A program made the translations under genes and the position numbers. Of a stretch of DNA of 64,000 bases, positions 10,422 to 22,288 are shown in pieces. Each line of letters begins with the position of its first letter. Within the stretch, counting starts at the first letter, position 1. The DNA comes from Chaenocephalus aceratus (lineage: Eukaryota; Chordata; Actinopteri; Perciformes; Channichthyidae): NCBI GenBank assembly GCA_023974075.1, contig JAMFTG010000531.1, positions 1 to 64,000 on the forward strand. The letters are read 5' to 3'. A model generated the notes under the pieces. It was not told where the DNA came from, ran no database searches, and saw only the letters and a program-made list of their open reading frames with translations.

Positions 10422-11799
10422 CAGGGTTTCCCACACATAGACTATACTTGGGCGGGCCGCCCAGGTATATTAACGGCCACCCAAGTATATTTCGCGACCT
10501 ATTTAGGTTTTGTTTTTTTTTATAAGTTTTTTATAATTTTTTTTGTATTCGTCCGTGACCACGACGCCATCTGCGATCGATTAACTTGTGGACAATGATC
10601 CCTCGCTCCCTTGCACTGATCTCGCCTCCTTTTGGCCTGTTAAGTGGCCTGCCTCACACAGGGTGACTGGCTGTCCACATGATGTGGCCTGCCGACATGG
10701 CCACTGTCATACAGATCATAAATCAAAGCCCTTGATTGGTCTCTGTGTGTCATTCAAGCTCGGGATAAGCTCAGCTCAGGTGAGGTAAAGGACTCTCTGA
10801 GTGTTTAGATAGTTAACTTAGTTCTCAGTGGGTCTCAAACGGTGTGGTCACCAGTTATGTAAACACATATTAAGGTGAAAAAAGGTAAGATACACTTTTA
10901 AAACTTGTTGAGAGAAAACTAGTCTTTGCTGCTGCCTCAAAGAGGAGCAGGGGGAGAGGAGGGAGACCGGAGAGGCTGATTCAGGAGCACAGACACACTC
11001 ACAACTATAAATGAACCAAAAATAAATTAATAAACAAGTTTCAGTGTTTTTTTCATATTGGAAATGGTATGTTATTGGTTATGGCCATGATTTTATGATT
11101 ATTGAAATGTATACAGTTCTGTTTAATATAGGTGTTTCCATAGATCAAGTCTCTATATTTTCCCCTCAAAATGCACCAGATTGATGCATTTAACTCCAAA
11201 ATAAAAAATAAAATCTTACCGGGGGGGGGGGGGGGGCATGCCCCTGGACCCTCATAGAGGATTTGAGGTCGACCCCCACTAAAAATCACATGGATAGGTT
11301 CCTAAATACATTTTTTTTTTTTAATAGTAAACCATTTCCATATGTTCATGTGTGGGTAGTAGATTTAAACTATAGGGCTATCATTATGGGCCCTGCCTGT
11401 ACCTGTTCGCTCTGCCATCGCGTGAAGGGTCTGCTAACAAGCGACCAACAGAGAGGTTAATGTTGTTGCACGTCACCTCACCCCCCCCCCCCCCGCTACC
11501 ACCACTACCGCTATTTCAGATATGTGGGAAACAGATCTGTGGGAAACACTGGCAGTTAATGGACCAGCACCAGAGGTGTTCCCATACACACAGGCGTTGG
11601 AGCTGTTCTTCATGAAATCCCAGAAGGATGAAGTGCTCTGACAAACAGTGCCATCTTTGCGCAAAATGATTAAACAGGAATGAAAAGTCAATAAATAAAC
11701 ATGTTGTTAAAAAATGTTGTTTTTTTTTTCGGGCACCCCCCCCCCCCCGCCCGCTGCCACCACCCGCCCAAGTATATTTCCGATCTGTGGGAAACACTG
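10422..11799. mobile_element. hAT-like element or composite, CAGGGTTTCCCACA ends
   Basis: The left end CAGGGTTTCCCACACA is matched inverted by TGTGGGAAACACTG at 11,799. CCCAAGTATATTTC occurs near both ends. No 8-bp duplication is visible, because the left flank is a microsatellite. Another inverted tip (GTGGGAAACACTGG) lies at about 11,541, so two related elements may be nested. Homopolymers G(18) at 11,221 and C(14) at 11,481 and 11,737 lie inside. No transposase motif was found. Confidence 0.45.
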
Positions 11800-12440
11800 A
11801 GTCTATGGTTGATTCCTGGCTTAATTGAACAACAACAAACTTTTTCGAACTATCCATTCACTATGTCACACGCCACCGGTTCCCGTGGGTCTGGACGTCC
11901 TAGGAGGTACAATTTCCGTCCATAGAACCAGCGACCGAGCCTGTTAAGTGTAGTTGTGTGTCGTCTTTTCTAGCTTTCGCGCCAGTTTGGTTATACGGAA
12001 TCTGTGGAATCTCAGCTTTCATATGATAACTAGTTTGTACAGGTTGCATGAAGTATACAATATTTCTACGGCGAGTGCATTAGCACCCTGCCAACGGGTA
12101 TATGGGGCTTATAAACATGCATGTGTGCCAAGTCAGTTTGAAATGTAGTTGCCCCCAGAGATCAATCGGAAGTCCGCCATTCAGTATCCCCGTTGGATCA
12201 GTAATGCTGCATGCTTGACGCAGGTCTATTCAAATTCTATTCGGAGGCATTTCGATTTTTAAACACGGCGTCAGTAACGTGCACTTGTTACAGCAGGAAA
12301 ATAATTTTGACCAAATGAGTTGCCAACTAATTCAGTCGTCGATTCGTTGGTGACGTCATCACGTGTGTTTCACAGGCAGTTAAGCTCCAACGTATCGGTC
12401 TTCTTATCGGTACAAGAGACATTTAAAACATATATATGTA
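11800..12440. other. No gene; 12,316-12,400 is a dispersed hAT fragment
   Basis: Bases 12,316-12,400 (CCAACTAATTCAGTCGTC, then TGACGTCATCAC) recur at 19,740-19,805, marking a shared repeat. The rest shows no family signal. Confidence 0.4.
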
Positions 12441-13187
12441 TTGCTCATCAAGGAATATTTAAATCAGTTTCAACAAACATTTAGCATCATTGCCATATCT
12501 GAAACTTGGATCACGGAGGACAAAGGCATAGACTTTGAGCTGGAGGGCTATGAACTCAGATACATCAATAGACAAAACAAGGGTGGTGGAGGAGGAGTAG
12601 CCTTGTATGTGGACAATACTTTACAATTTAAGGTGATGAATTATATGTCAACAGTGATTGATAATGTATTGGAATGTATCACGATTGAAATCTGCAAAGA
12701 AAAAAATGTAATCATCAGTTGTATATATAGAGCACCCGGCTCTAGTATTGAGATTTTCAAGGACTGGATGGAGGAAATATTCTCAAAAGTGATTCATAAA
12801 ACAGTTTTCATTTGTGGTGACTTCAATATTGACCTTCTAAATCCAAATAATCACAGCATGACAGAAGAATTTATCAACACAATGTACAGTATGAGTTTAT
12901 ATCCAAAAATTACTAGACCGAGCAGAATCTCATCGCATTGTGCTACTCTCATAGACAATATATTCACAAATGACATAGAAAACAATACAGTAAGTGGACT
13001 CTTAATAAATGATATAAGTGACCACCTACCAGTATTTGCAGTTTATGACAAAAACTACAGTAACAACATGCCGGACAATGCTACTCAATACAGACGAGTT
13101 AGATCAGAGGAAGCAATGAACGCTTTAAAAAATGCTTTACTGGCACAAAGATGGGATGATTTATACAAAGAAAACAATATAACTTAA
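12441..13187 (+). pseudogene. L2/CR1-type LINE, AP-endonuclease domain only
   Basis: A 248-codon open frame shows the exonuclease-endonuclease-phosphatase fold of non-LTR retrotransposons in order: SETWI near residue 20, GGGGVALYVD near 50, IYRAPGSS near 95, GDFNIDLL near 125, TLIDNIFT near 170 and SDHLPVFA near 190. In a full LINE this domain nicks target DNA and is followed by reverse transcriptase. Here the sequence stops about 50 residues after the domain with no RT motif downstream. The domain itself has no internal stop, so the loss is probably recent. The start lies inside the domain, so the 5' end is missing too. Confidence 0.8.
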
Positions 13188-13433
13188 TTTAAACATGCTT
13201 AAAAGCTGTTTTATTCTGGAAAAAAACGGAAGTTCTCGCACAATCTTAATGCCAAGCTTTTATTCTGAAAATCCTTCATGACGACATCCGGGGCTACCGT
13301 AAAGTACTTCCAGTATTATTAAAGTAACTATTAAAGCCGTTATAATGCATTAAATAAAAAGTGATGAAAAAGATAAGGAGGAGAACAGGCGTGTGGAAGT
13401 AAGCAATGAATGTAAAATGTCGAAATCCTATGT
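13188..13433. other. No feature recognised
   Basis: Short non-coding stretch between the LINE fragment and the hAT-like element. Confidence 0.5.
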
Positions 13434-13438
13434 TTAAC

Positions 13439-14545
13439 CAGGGTGTCCGCGGGGTCTTAAAAAGTATTAAAAGTTGATAAATCAATTTAGCGAAAATTAA
13501 GGCTATTAAAAAGTATTAAACGGCATTTTCCAAGGTATTAAGAAGGTCCACAGCAACGACAACATGAAACACCCTTTAATTGACTGAAACAACATGTCGG
13601 GAAACCCCCTCAAGGTGGCCCCATAAAATGCTGCTTCTTATTTTAAATTTAGTTGCCTTGCTCCGCTCTGTGGGGGGGGGGGGAGAACACGCCGTCCACC
13701 AAATAAACAGAAGGGCAACCATGCTCCGGGGTCTTCTTCGCTGCTTGTGGTGTATGTTGTGGCGGCAGCAGCGCCACTTACAGGCCTGGCATATGTACTA
13801 CAGCGTTTCCAGCATTTCCAGCGGTCTAGTGTGAACGGACATGTTAATGAATCGAATGTGTGTGAACGGAAGACTATTTTGCGTTTGCATTTTATTGTAT
13901 GCGTCCTCGTGGGGCCGGGGTCTAAGCCAAACGATATCCGGTCACAGAGATCTGCTATTTTAAAGTAAGGTCAACACATATCGACCCAAAATATAGTCTA
14001 TATTAAGAACGAGAAAAGACTTAACATATATATCGTTTTTTGTAAACATATGACAAATGTGTGAGGGTGATGACGTCAGAGCATCGTCCTATGTGCCGGG
14101 CTTAGCCCCGGACAGCCCCAGCCCAATTTAACCCCTGGGTATTTGTGAGGGAGCTCTATATGGCATTACCCCGCTGAAGCTCACCAAAGTTTAATATATT
14201 GCATAGTTCAATGTTTTGTTTATTGGTCAAATACTGGTTTCTAATGGTTTCTGAGGAGTTTCACTGGAATGAAAGAGCACAGAGTACAGAAGCAGCATAC
14301 TGCATTAAACCTGACCTTCACAGAGAGGTTGAAGTTCATGTGGAGAGGAGGCTTCAGTAGTCTGTCTGCACTCTGTTTAGTTGTGCTATCTTACAACCAA
14401 TATAGTACATGTGAGGTAAAGTGTGTCGCCAATGTAACCGGTTAGAACTCGAAGTTGCAATGAGGTCTTAAAATGTATGGAAAGGGTCTTAAAAAAGGTC
14501 TTAAAAGGTATTAAATGTGACTTCAGGATTCCTGCATATACCCTG
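13439..14545. mobile_element. hAT-like nonautonomous element, 5-bp TSD TTAAC
   Basis: It starts CAGGGTGTCCGCGGGGTCTT and ends TGCATATACCCTG. Both sub-ends are rich in GTCTTAAAAAGTATTAAA-like motifs in inverted arrangement. TTAAC flanks both sides (13,434-13,438 and 14,546-14,550). There is no open frame longer than 85 codons and no transposase motif. Confidence 0.65.
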
Positions 14546-14880
14546 TTAACGCGATGTCGGATATTGAAGACTAACGCCACGTACACACTACAGGCGTAAA
14601 AAAAAAGGCTTTCAACGCTTCGCCCATTCATTTGAATGGGGTGACGTAGGATATTTTCAAAATTCGCCGAACTGCATTGTGGGTAGCATGGCAAGGTGTT
14701 GCAAGCCTCGCGAGCGTCTATCGGCGTCAAAAGTTCAACAATGTTCAACTTTTGAGGCTCGATGCTTGCTCGAAGCTGGCGTCAGCCAATCAAATCCCGT
14801 TTTTTAATTCCCGCCAGTACAAGCGCTAGCCAATCAAACCGCGTGTATGTAGGTCTTGACTATTTTCCATATGTCAGAAA

Positions 14881-15010
14881 ATGGAGGGAAAATTAATCAT
14901 TGCCGTGGCAAATGTCCCAGTCTTGTATGACTGTACTCTGTTCACCTACCGGGACCTAAACCGGAGGAACCAGGCATGGCGGGAGGTGGCAGAGACAGTT
15001 GGTGAAACTG
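14881..15010 (+). pseudogene. Harbinger MADF protein, exon 1
   Basis: ATG at 14,881. The exon encodes MEGKLIIAVANVPVLYDCTL and then TYRDLNRRNQAWREVAETVG, the first half of a MADF (Myb-related) DNA-binding domain. It ends in phase 1 at a GTAGGT donor. It is intact as an exon and differs from copy A by three residues near the start. No following exon is present within the copy, so no complete protein can be made. Confidence 0.75.
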
Positions 15011-15064
15011 GTAGGTTTTCAACTGTTTGAAGAGTTTATATCCAGTTTACTTCGTTTTAGCATT

Positions 15065-15640
15065 GAACGGACAGCTAGTAATGTAGCATAATAACATATT
15101 GTGGTGACCACCTTCGATGCATCGCCTCCGACTCCGACTCCCATATCTCTCGGCACTACAATATCATATATATTAATATAATAATAAACAAATATTATAA
15201 TAAGTATAAGCATAATATATAACATAACATATAATACATGCACAGCTATCAAGCATAGACAGTATATTTAGCCAGCTAGTAATGTAGCATAACATATAAT
15301 ATATATTAATATAATAATAAAGAAATATTATATATAATATAAGTATAAGCATAATATATAACATATAATACATGCAGATGGTGTCGTTTTTCTCATACTG
15401 ATATTCTGAACAATCTGTGTTGTTGTATTTGCTGTAAAGTGTCTCGACTGTAGGCTATTTTTATTATATGTACAGCACTTTGGCTCGACCAAAAATCGTT
15501 TATAAATGTGCTATATAAATAAAACTTGATTTGATTCACAGCTATCAAGCATAGACAGTATATTTAGCCAGCATGGAATGTAGCATAAAAATAGCATTCA
15601 TTAATGGAGGAATAATTTAGTAAATTAAAGAAATTCACTT
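15065..15640. repeat. AT-rich tandem duplications with a LINE tail inserted
   Basis: The block CACAGCTATCAAGCATAGAC occurs at about 15,239 and 15,537 (and at 3061 in copy A), each with GTAATGTAGCATAA and (ATATAAT)n. Bases 15,430-15,535 match the L2-type tail seen at 43,955-44,030 (TACAGCACTT, GGCTCGACCAAAAATCG, then AATAAAAC). Confidence 0.7.
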
Positions 15641-15650
15641 CATTATTCAT

Positions 15651-17245
15651 TAGGGCCGAGCACGAGAGTGCTAGGACCCAACGACGTCCTAGCACGAAGT
15701 GCAAGGATACCTATTGTTATTCGTGGAATTCTTATTATTATTTTCAGTCGCCATCTTTCCTGTTTTTGAGGCCTTTAGGACGCTGAAAAAGTTGTATAAT
15801 TTTGCACAGATTCCAGAATCGGTGAAAATTACAATATTCTGGACTCAATTTGTTAAAATATTCCAACATGCTCGCTAGCGCCACCTATTTAAATTCCATT
15901 TCGGAAAAATTCACAAAGTCGCACCGTAACTCCGAATGACCTGAAATGTTGCAAACATATCCGGGTGGACCTGCTCTACAAATAATCCAATTGGAACCCT
16001 AAGCTCCGCCTACTTTATTTTTTTTAATTAGCATAATTTTAAAAACAGTTAAATATTCACTTAAATTTCAAATTTTGGTTTTTCAACACCAAACTCAGTA
16101 TACAGTATCGCCGGAGGGTCAGGCACATTACCCTAGGAGATGAGCATGTTCAAACGATAAATATTTCCGACATGAATTAAAACGTACTCGCTAAAAAGGC
16201 GGGGCTTAGAAAGAAATGCTCATAATTCATCAACAATGTATCCAAACATCACAGATTTTGGTGGAAACGTTCAGTCTGTCTTGGGGAATAGGCACACAAA
16301 GCATTTTCATTTTGGACTATAGGGGGTGCCAAAAACCCCACCAATTTATAACTCCAGAGCGGATGGACCAATCTTTTATTTTATTTTTACACATACTCGT
16401 AACTACGAACTTAGATTCAAAGTGTCGCAACAAATGCATAATGTGGGCGTGGCCTATACATTTTTTTTTTATTGCGATAGCATAATATGAGCTTCGGACA
16501 CAAAACTTGGGACACACGTCAGAGCCCAGGACCTTTTCGAGAATTCAAAAAAACTGCTCACTAGCACTATTGTGTGGTAGTCACATAGTTTCTCAGAACT
16601 TCACGAATTTTGGCACAGACATTCCTCATGGAATTGCGGATATATTTGTACATACATTCCATTAGCCCCGCCCCCTAAAAAGTCGGCCATTTTGAAATAT
16701 GTGCGTTTTTCAGGCATTTTACGCACGTTCTTGCGAACTCCTCCTAGGGGAATGATCAGAACAATTCCAATGCAGGACAGGTTTAGCCCCTACCCCATAT
16801 AATACTTAATTGAGGAGCACATTTTTGAAAAATTACTCGTGGAGGTCGTAAGCTAACAGCGAATACACCATTTTTGACGATTTACATGTCGCAAATTACT
16901 CCAAACTACTCGGATATAGTTATTACGATATTCATGAAACGCTGTATACATATTGCTATTATGATTGCACACCTATTTCAAATTGGCTTTTATTAGCCCC
17001 GCCCCCCAGAAAGTCAGCCATTTTGAAAAATGTGCGTTTCTCATGCATTTTAAGCACATTTTTGCAAAGTCCTCCTAGGGAAATGTTCCAAAAAATTCCA
17101 ATCCAGCACAAATTCTGCCCATATCCAATGTGATGCTAAATTGTGAAGAAAATAGTTGCTAGCTGAAAGGAGGACCTCGTAAGCTAACGGAGAATATACC
17201 TTTTTGGAGCATTTATATGTCAGATAAGCTACTGAATCCTGCCTG
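15651..17245. repeat. Dispersed repeat starting GGGCCGAGCACGAGAGTGCT
   Basis: The opening hairpin (AGCACGAGAGTGCTAGGACC with CGTCCTAGCACGAAGTGC) resembles a family I know as abundant in fish. Inside, a block of about 110 bp at 16,660 (AGCCCCGCCCCCTAAAAAGT) recurs at 16,995, a period of about 335 bp. No open frame or target duplication was found. The family is left unassigned. Confidence 0.5.
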
Positions 17246-18330
17246 TCTCTCTGGCACATCAACGCTCACAAACACACACACAGACAGACACACACACACA
17301 CAGCTCCTAAAGCATATAATAAATATTACGCTACAGCCCTTGTATTTATTATGTGAAGCACCATATGGTTTCATGAAAAATATCTACTGATCATTACAGC
17401 CGGAGACTCGCAACGACGGTGGACTTTCACAGCACCGCTGCACCGGAGCCACCAGAGCCTCGCAACGGCAGGTGTTTGCCACGGCGGATGCGATACCGGC
17501 GCTGTCAAAGTCCGCGGGAGCGGCCCAACGGGAAAAGTCCTGAATCTCCTGATGGCCAATCCGAGCCTGCTCAGACTCACACAACTGAAACCAAAGTCAT
17601 TTGCAGACATATGTAAAAATCTCTCATAGGCCTACACACATGTAAAACGCTCTCACACACACACACACAACAGCGCTGCATTCAGGAAGAAAAGCAATGT
17701 GGAGTGGCACCTCACCACTTCATAAGGAGTTTAACCGTGACACTTTTCGAAATCCCGTTTGTGTCCCCCCATTTTACAAATAGGCCTATGTTTATTATTA
17801 TCTTTTAACGCAAGCCATCATCGCCACGGAGGAGCACACAGCCTCTGTGAGCGAGCGAGAGACAGAGACAGACACAGAGAGAGAGAGAGAAAACACACCT
17901 TTATCTATTTAATATAGCCTAGTTGTAAATAAAGTAAGAAATCATTCCAATGTGTACTATAGGACAGTAAACACTTTAAAAGGGGAGTGATTAGTAATGC
18001 ATAAATAAAAAGAAAGAATGCTAACTAGTTAACATAAGATAAGAATACACAAGTTTAAATCATTTGTTATTGGTTGTGATCATATTCTAAAGATGTTTGG
18101 ATTATTGAAAAGTATACAACTCCCTTTCATAGAGTGTTGAGAGATGTATCCATAAATTCATTTTGTGCTCAAAGTGCACCAGATTGATTTAATTTCAACA
18201 TTTTAAAAAAATCATACATTTTCTTTTCACTGAAAATGGATCCCACAGACCCAAACAGCACACAAAGGTTAAAGGTAAACATATAATAATGTTAAAATGT
18301 GCAAAAACACTGAAAAAGAGGAGTAAAAGT
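17246..18330. other. No gene seen; short CA and GA microsatellites
   Basis: CA/ACAG runs lie at 17,268-17,302 and 17,650-17,668, and a GA run at 17,861-17,890. A GC-richer patch at 17,390-17,600 is open in three frames on opposite strands but shows no domain. Confidence 0.45.
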
Positions 18331-18815
18331 AGCCCCCGACTTGTTTTATTTTTTGAAAGTAGCCCTCATCCTAAAAAAAGTTGGACACCCCTGTTATAGA
18401 ACGATACATTTGACCATTTTAAGCTTGGCCTACTATTTTATTGGAGCGGCAGGTGGGGCTTGAAAAGGCTGAAAGGGTTCAGAGTCTTTTATTTTTTTCC
18501 TGTGTCATATGTGGCAGCACTGTTCGATTATGTGACGTGTAAATAAACTCAAACTCTGTCTCAACAACACTGTTGTGTAACTTCAGTTAAATACTTGTAT
18601 GTGTGTAGATTAGAAAGAGGTAAGATAAAGGATCTGCAGTATTTTATGAAGTATAAATCGTACAAAGGTCAGTTTTATACAAGTAGAAGTGTGTATTTAC
18701 CAGGTAGTAGGCTGTCAGTAGGCTACGCCTCTCTATTTGGACTGGTAGATCTCGGCAGACTGGCAACTTTAAAAGTAGCTCTCGGTTCAAAAAAGGTTGG
18801 CCACCCCTGCTCTAT
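18331..18815. mobile_element. hAT terminal fragments (GTTGGACACCCCTG type)
   Basis: Two related ends, AAAAAGTTGGACACCCCTG at 18,375-18,394 and AAAAAGGTTGGCCACCCCTG at 18,792-18,811, resemble the inverted counterpart of the hAT tip at 62,683 (CAGGGGTGGCCAACC). Adjacent AAAAGTAGC(C/T)CTC is shared by both copies. These are tails of two hAT insertions without coding sequence. Confidence 0.55.
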
Positions 18816-19059
18816 GGTGTAGACGTGTATAGCTCATCAATGCTGTCACTTCATATAGTACTTGTCATTTTGCATATACTGTATATACTTATTACATTGT
18901 CTTTATTTGAAATACTGTCTACACTTAATCTACAACTTCTCTCATATTATTGAATCTACATTGTGGTTGTTATATATTTATCTGTTATCTTGCACTTCTT
19001 TGCGTCTTAGGTTTACATTTTAATTTGTGCTGTCCTTTCTTTTCAGAGACATTTAATTA

Positions 19060-19627
19060 TTATTGCTTGCTTATGTCTGATTCCCCAACATTCTTATCAC
19101 CAAACACCTGCTTGTAGTTGTTGCTGCACATAATCATCATTATTCTCATAATACAAGACATGAAGCTGCAGGGAGATGTCCTCAAAAATGTCCTCCTCCT
19201 TCTCCGTCTGGGTGCCTGTGTCACTCCGGTCTGCACACATGAAGACAAAAAAACACATTAGTAGTCACAAATGACTATTCTGTCATTGTATGATGATGCA
19301 ATCAGTCCAACCAAAATAAAAAAACACTCAATGTAACACTACAGTAGTATAGCACAAATGCACAATCACAGTCATACATTTAAAAGTTTAAGGACCAACA
19401 CTTACCATCCTCGGCAAACAAGGCGGTTGCCTGCAGCACCTCCAGGCGCTGCAGGGCCTCTCCTGCCTTCTGTTTGCAAAGCTCCCCTTTTAAGGTGGCC
19501 ACCTTCTGTTCCGCCGCATGGCGGAGCCTGAGCTGCCGCGCCAGCAGCTGAAAACAGTGCCAGAGGACCTGTAGCCCTCGGGCGTACAGAGGTGGGCGGG
19601 CCACAGCCACATCCAAGATTGAGTACT
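19060..19627 (-). pseudogene. Two-exon fragment of an unrecognised coiled-coil protein
   Basis: Exon at about 19,627-19,406 encodes a Leu/Arg/Gln-rich helix (VLWHCFQLLARQLRLRHAAE, then KVATLKGELCKQKAGEALQR) and ends near a GTAAGT donor (reverse complement of ACTTAC at 19,401). Exon at about 19,229-19,090 follows an AG acceptor and reads acidic sequence (GTQTEKEEDIFEDISLQLH). The style resembles C-terminal segments of Harbinger-associated Myb/SANT proteins, but I do not recognise the family. No start exon was found. Confidence 0.4.
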
Positions 19628-19685
19628 GCAAATAACAAAACACATTTACACATAAATCAGAGAACTATTAACAACCATTTAGACT

Positions 19686-19830
19686 AGGGGTGCAACAACT
19701 AATCGACTTAATCGATTAAAATTGATTACCAAATTAGTTACCAACTAATTCAGTCGTCCATTCGTTGCTGACGTCATCACATGTGTTTTACACGCCGTTA
19801 AGCTCTAAATAAAAACTAGGCCAAAATCTC
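19686..19830. repeat. hAT-type end with dispersed repeat
   Basis: CTAGGGGTGCAACAACTAAT starts a block rich in TAATCGATTAA. Its 19,740-19,805 part is also present at 12,316-12,400. It looks like a 5' hAT tip with about 100 bp of subterminal sequence. Confidence 0.5.
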
Positions 19831-20341
19831 TCTTTACTTTCGTTGACGAAAAATGAGGAGGCGAAATATTATCAAAGACAACGTTACATTTCTGATAGTC
19901 AGTAGGCTTGTTTGAGACAAGCGAGACCTGCGCAGTTGCGATCAACGTCTTGCTAGTGCGTTGCATGATGGTTAGTCATTTTGTCCCACTTGCTCTGGAG
20001 GCTCGCCCACATGAGACGTTGAAATCTCGCGGCACAAAGACGCCCGCAGCCTTGAGAGCAAGGCGGCGCAGTTGTTCTCCACGGGCTGCGAAAGCGAAAT
20101 GCTTGATGGGAAACGGCTCGCTAGTATCTCGAGCTGAGCGCTCATTGGTGGTTTTTACCACGTGCTGGGGATGAAACTCTCCAATTGGCTCGTCAAAAGT
20201 TTGTTGTTGTTTTGTGTCAGTTTTACGTCGCCACATCCATTCCCATTTTTCATCATTCTTCCACAATGTTTATCATCATGACATTAATATCCATATATTT
20301 TATACTATACTTGTACTGCTTACCATTTTCATACTTTATAT

Positions 20342-20786
20342 TAGGGCTGTGCAATTAATCGTATTTGAATCGCAATTACCATTTTGCAATTACCATAATC
20401 GGAACAAAACAATTATTTTGCTTTGCTAGGTTGTGACAGTGCACTGCAACATATTTGATCTAATTAATTTTGGTCTAATTTATTTGTATTTATATATGTT
20501 TAGTAGCTTGTGGAAGTGCGCTCCAAAATATTTGTTGATCTTGTTTATTGGTATTTATTATTTGTATATTATTTATTTAAATATAAATGTATCATTTATT
20601 TAATTTATTTTTGTATTGGTTTTTCAGTTGAATTATACGTTCAGGGTAATCAGCAGTTAAAAAGATACTGTTCCAATTATTATTTGTTTTAAAGGATTCA
20701 ATGAATAATCGTATTTAATAATCGTGATATCAATTATTGACCCAAATAATCGTGATTATGATTTTTCCCATAATCGCAAAGCCCTA
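20342..20786. mobile_element. hAT MITE with 8-bp TSD CTTTATAT
   Basis: It starts TAGGGCTGTGCAATTAATCG and ends CATAATCGCAAAGCCCTA. CTTTATAT stands at 20,334-20,341 and 20,787-20,794. At 445 bp it has no coding capacity. Internal TTGTGGAAGTGC and ATTTGTTGATCTT motifs recur near 31,170-31,220, so a related fragment lies there. Confidence 0.85.
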
Positions 20787-20794
20787 CTTTATAT

Positions 20795-21012
20795 ATCTAG
20801 TGTTTTAATACACACTGTGTATACTGCTCACAGGCTGATAGTGTATTCATTCACTGTTTATTCATCATTCAATTCATTCTATATTTTATTCTGTAGATTG
20901 TGTACATTACTTTTCACTTCACTGCTTGTTGCACCTGGTTAGAAGCTTAACTGCATTTCGTTGTCTCAGTACACCTGTAATATGGGCAATAACAATAAAG
21001 TTGAATCTATTC
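20795..21012 (+). repeat. Retroposon 3' tail (AATAAAGTTGAATCTATTCT)
   Basis: TGCATTTCGTTGTCTCAGTA followed by ACCTGTAATATGGGCAATAA and AATAAAGTTGAATC is a tail common to fish LINE/SINE insertions. No protein is encoded. Upstream of the hAT MITE (20,270-20,333) it probably continues, which would mean the MITE split it. Confidence 0.5.
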
Positions 21013-21309
21013 TTGAGCAGGAACAAATGTATTTACTTAGTACATATCTGACATTAACGATTAAACACATGTGTGCATTCTTTATAAATGCAAACCGAGT
21101 CAAGGTGGCGGTATGCACCTTTAAGTTGTTGCAATCCGCCAAATAACAGAGAGAAGAAGAAGAAGAATAAGGCGAACAATAAGGCGAAGAAGAAGAAGCC
21201 GACTCCGAGCTGTCCGACTTCAGGCGATCTTTTTGAGACCTCCCCCGGCTGCGATCGGCTACTCTCGTCTACTTTCGAGGCGAGCCGCAACGCGTCTCAA
21301 ACAAGCCTA

Positions 21310-21639
21310 GTTTCTCTCCCAGCAGTTCCATTTCCGGTGCTGCGACAGTGCATTAATCAGTGGTGCGCGTGGCGGTACATTTGAATTACACCGGGGAATG
21401 TCAACTGTCAGGAAGACTCGGGTCTAACTCGTGATCTAACTAACCTTATTTAACAGAAAATAAAATGGCAACAACAGGGCTTGGGAGCAGAGGTCGCTTT
21501 CCCGTTAACCAAATATCCCCCCGTCAGCGCGAGTGAGTGATAAATGGTGCACTCTACGGGTAATAATGGATTATGACGGAAATGTTACAATCCTGTCCGT
21601 GAAAATGACTGACAACAACAAAGTCTAAAGCCACCACTG
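21310..21639. other. No feature recognised
   Basis: Non-coding; no repeats shared elsewhere in the window were seen. Confidence 0.4.
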
Positions 21640-21966
21640 CTTGGGAGAAAGAAATAAAGCCCATTTTCGCTACAATGAGGCGGAGAAAAAAAGCTAATGC
21701 ATTGTTTCATCAGAAGGGAAGCAATGTGGCCATAACAGCTGATAAAAACACCACAAACCTGACCAGATACTCTCTGCAAAGCTGCATTCTTAATCATTCA
21801 ACCTGTGTTTTTAATCAAATAAGGACAAGATATAATCTTTATTTATATATAGCCTACTAAAATGACAAATTATTCGTTTTGGCTAGACTCGTTTCACTGA
21901 AATGTTCTATATAATCTGCTGACTAAAAAACAGTTTTCATTGACAAAAAGTAGACTAAAATAAGAA
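21640..21966. repeat. Dispersed repeat, copy 2
   Basis: Matches 1-300 in the same orientation (CCCATTTTCGCTACAATGA, GGGAAGCAATGTGGCC, CTGACCAGATACTCTCTGCA). It differs by indels such as the extra AGGCGGAGAAAA segment. Confidence 0.75.
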
Positions 21967-22117
21967 GAATACTGACCAATTACATGCATAAAGATGGCCT
22001 CCACTTAAATGTTGAGGAAAAAAAAATCTTATTTCATTATTTAAAGAAATTTCTTTGGCATTTCTGTAAGCATTCATAGAATGTTTACATAAATGCCAAA
22101 TAAATGTCTTTCTCACA

Positions 22118-22126
22118 GACGGACGG

Positions 22127-22169
<43 letters not shown>

Positions 22170-22171
22170 GG

Positions 22172-22204
<33 letters not shown>

Positions 22205-22288
22205 GGAGAGAGAGAGACAGACAGACAGGGAGACAGACAGGGAGAGAGAGAGAGACAGACAGGGAGACAGGGAGAGGGAGAGAGAGAC
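22118..22288. repeat. Microsatellite (GACA)n / (GGGA)(GA)n
   Basis: Compound array of GACA units broken by GGGAGAGAGA blocks. Open frames on both strands (Asp-Arg-Gln-Thr or Leu-Ser-Val-Cys repeats) are artefacts of the unit. Confidence 0.95.

Larger units (their letters stand above)
14575..15650. mobile_element. Harbinger element copy B, left part
   Basis: TAA at 14,572-14,574 precedes CGCCACGTACACACTACAGG, matching the left end of copy A. Sequence similarity to 2484-3080 continues through the MADF exon and into the intron. No BESS exon, transposase or right end follows: the copy dissolves into AT-rich duplications and is cut by the repeat at 15,651. Confidence 0.75.
19903..21309. mobile_element. 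Element with 16-bp inverted ends TAGGCTTGTTTGAGAC
   Basis: TAGGCTTGTTTGAGAC at 19,903 is repeated inverted at 21,294-21,309. The flanks (CAG against GTT) show no target duplication, so the superfamily is open. Open frames on both strands at 19,908-20,266 overlap and have no domain. A complete hAT MITE (20,342-20,786) and a LINE tail are inside. Confidence 0.45.
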
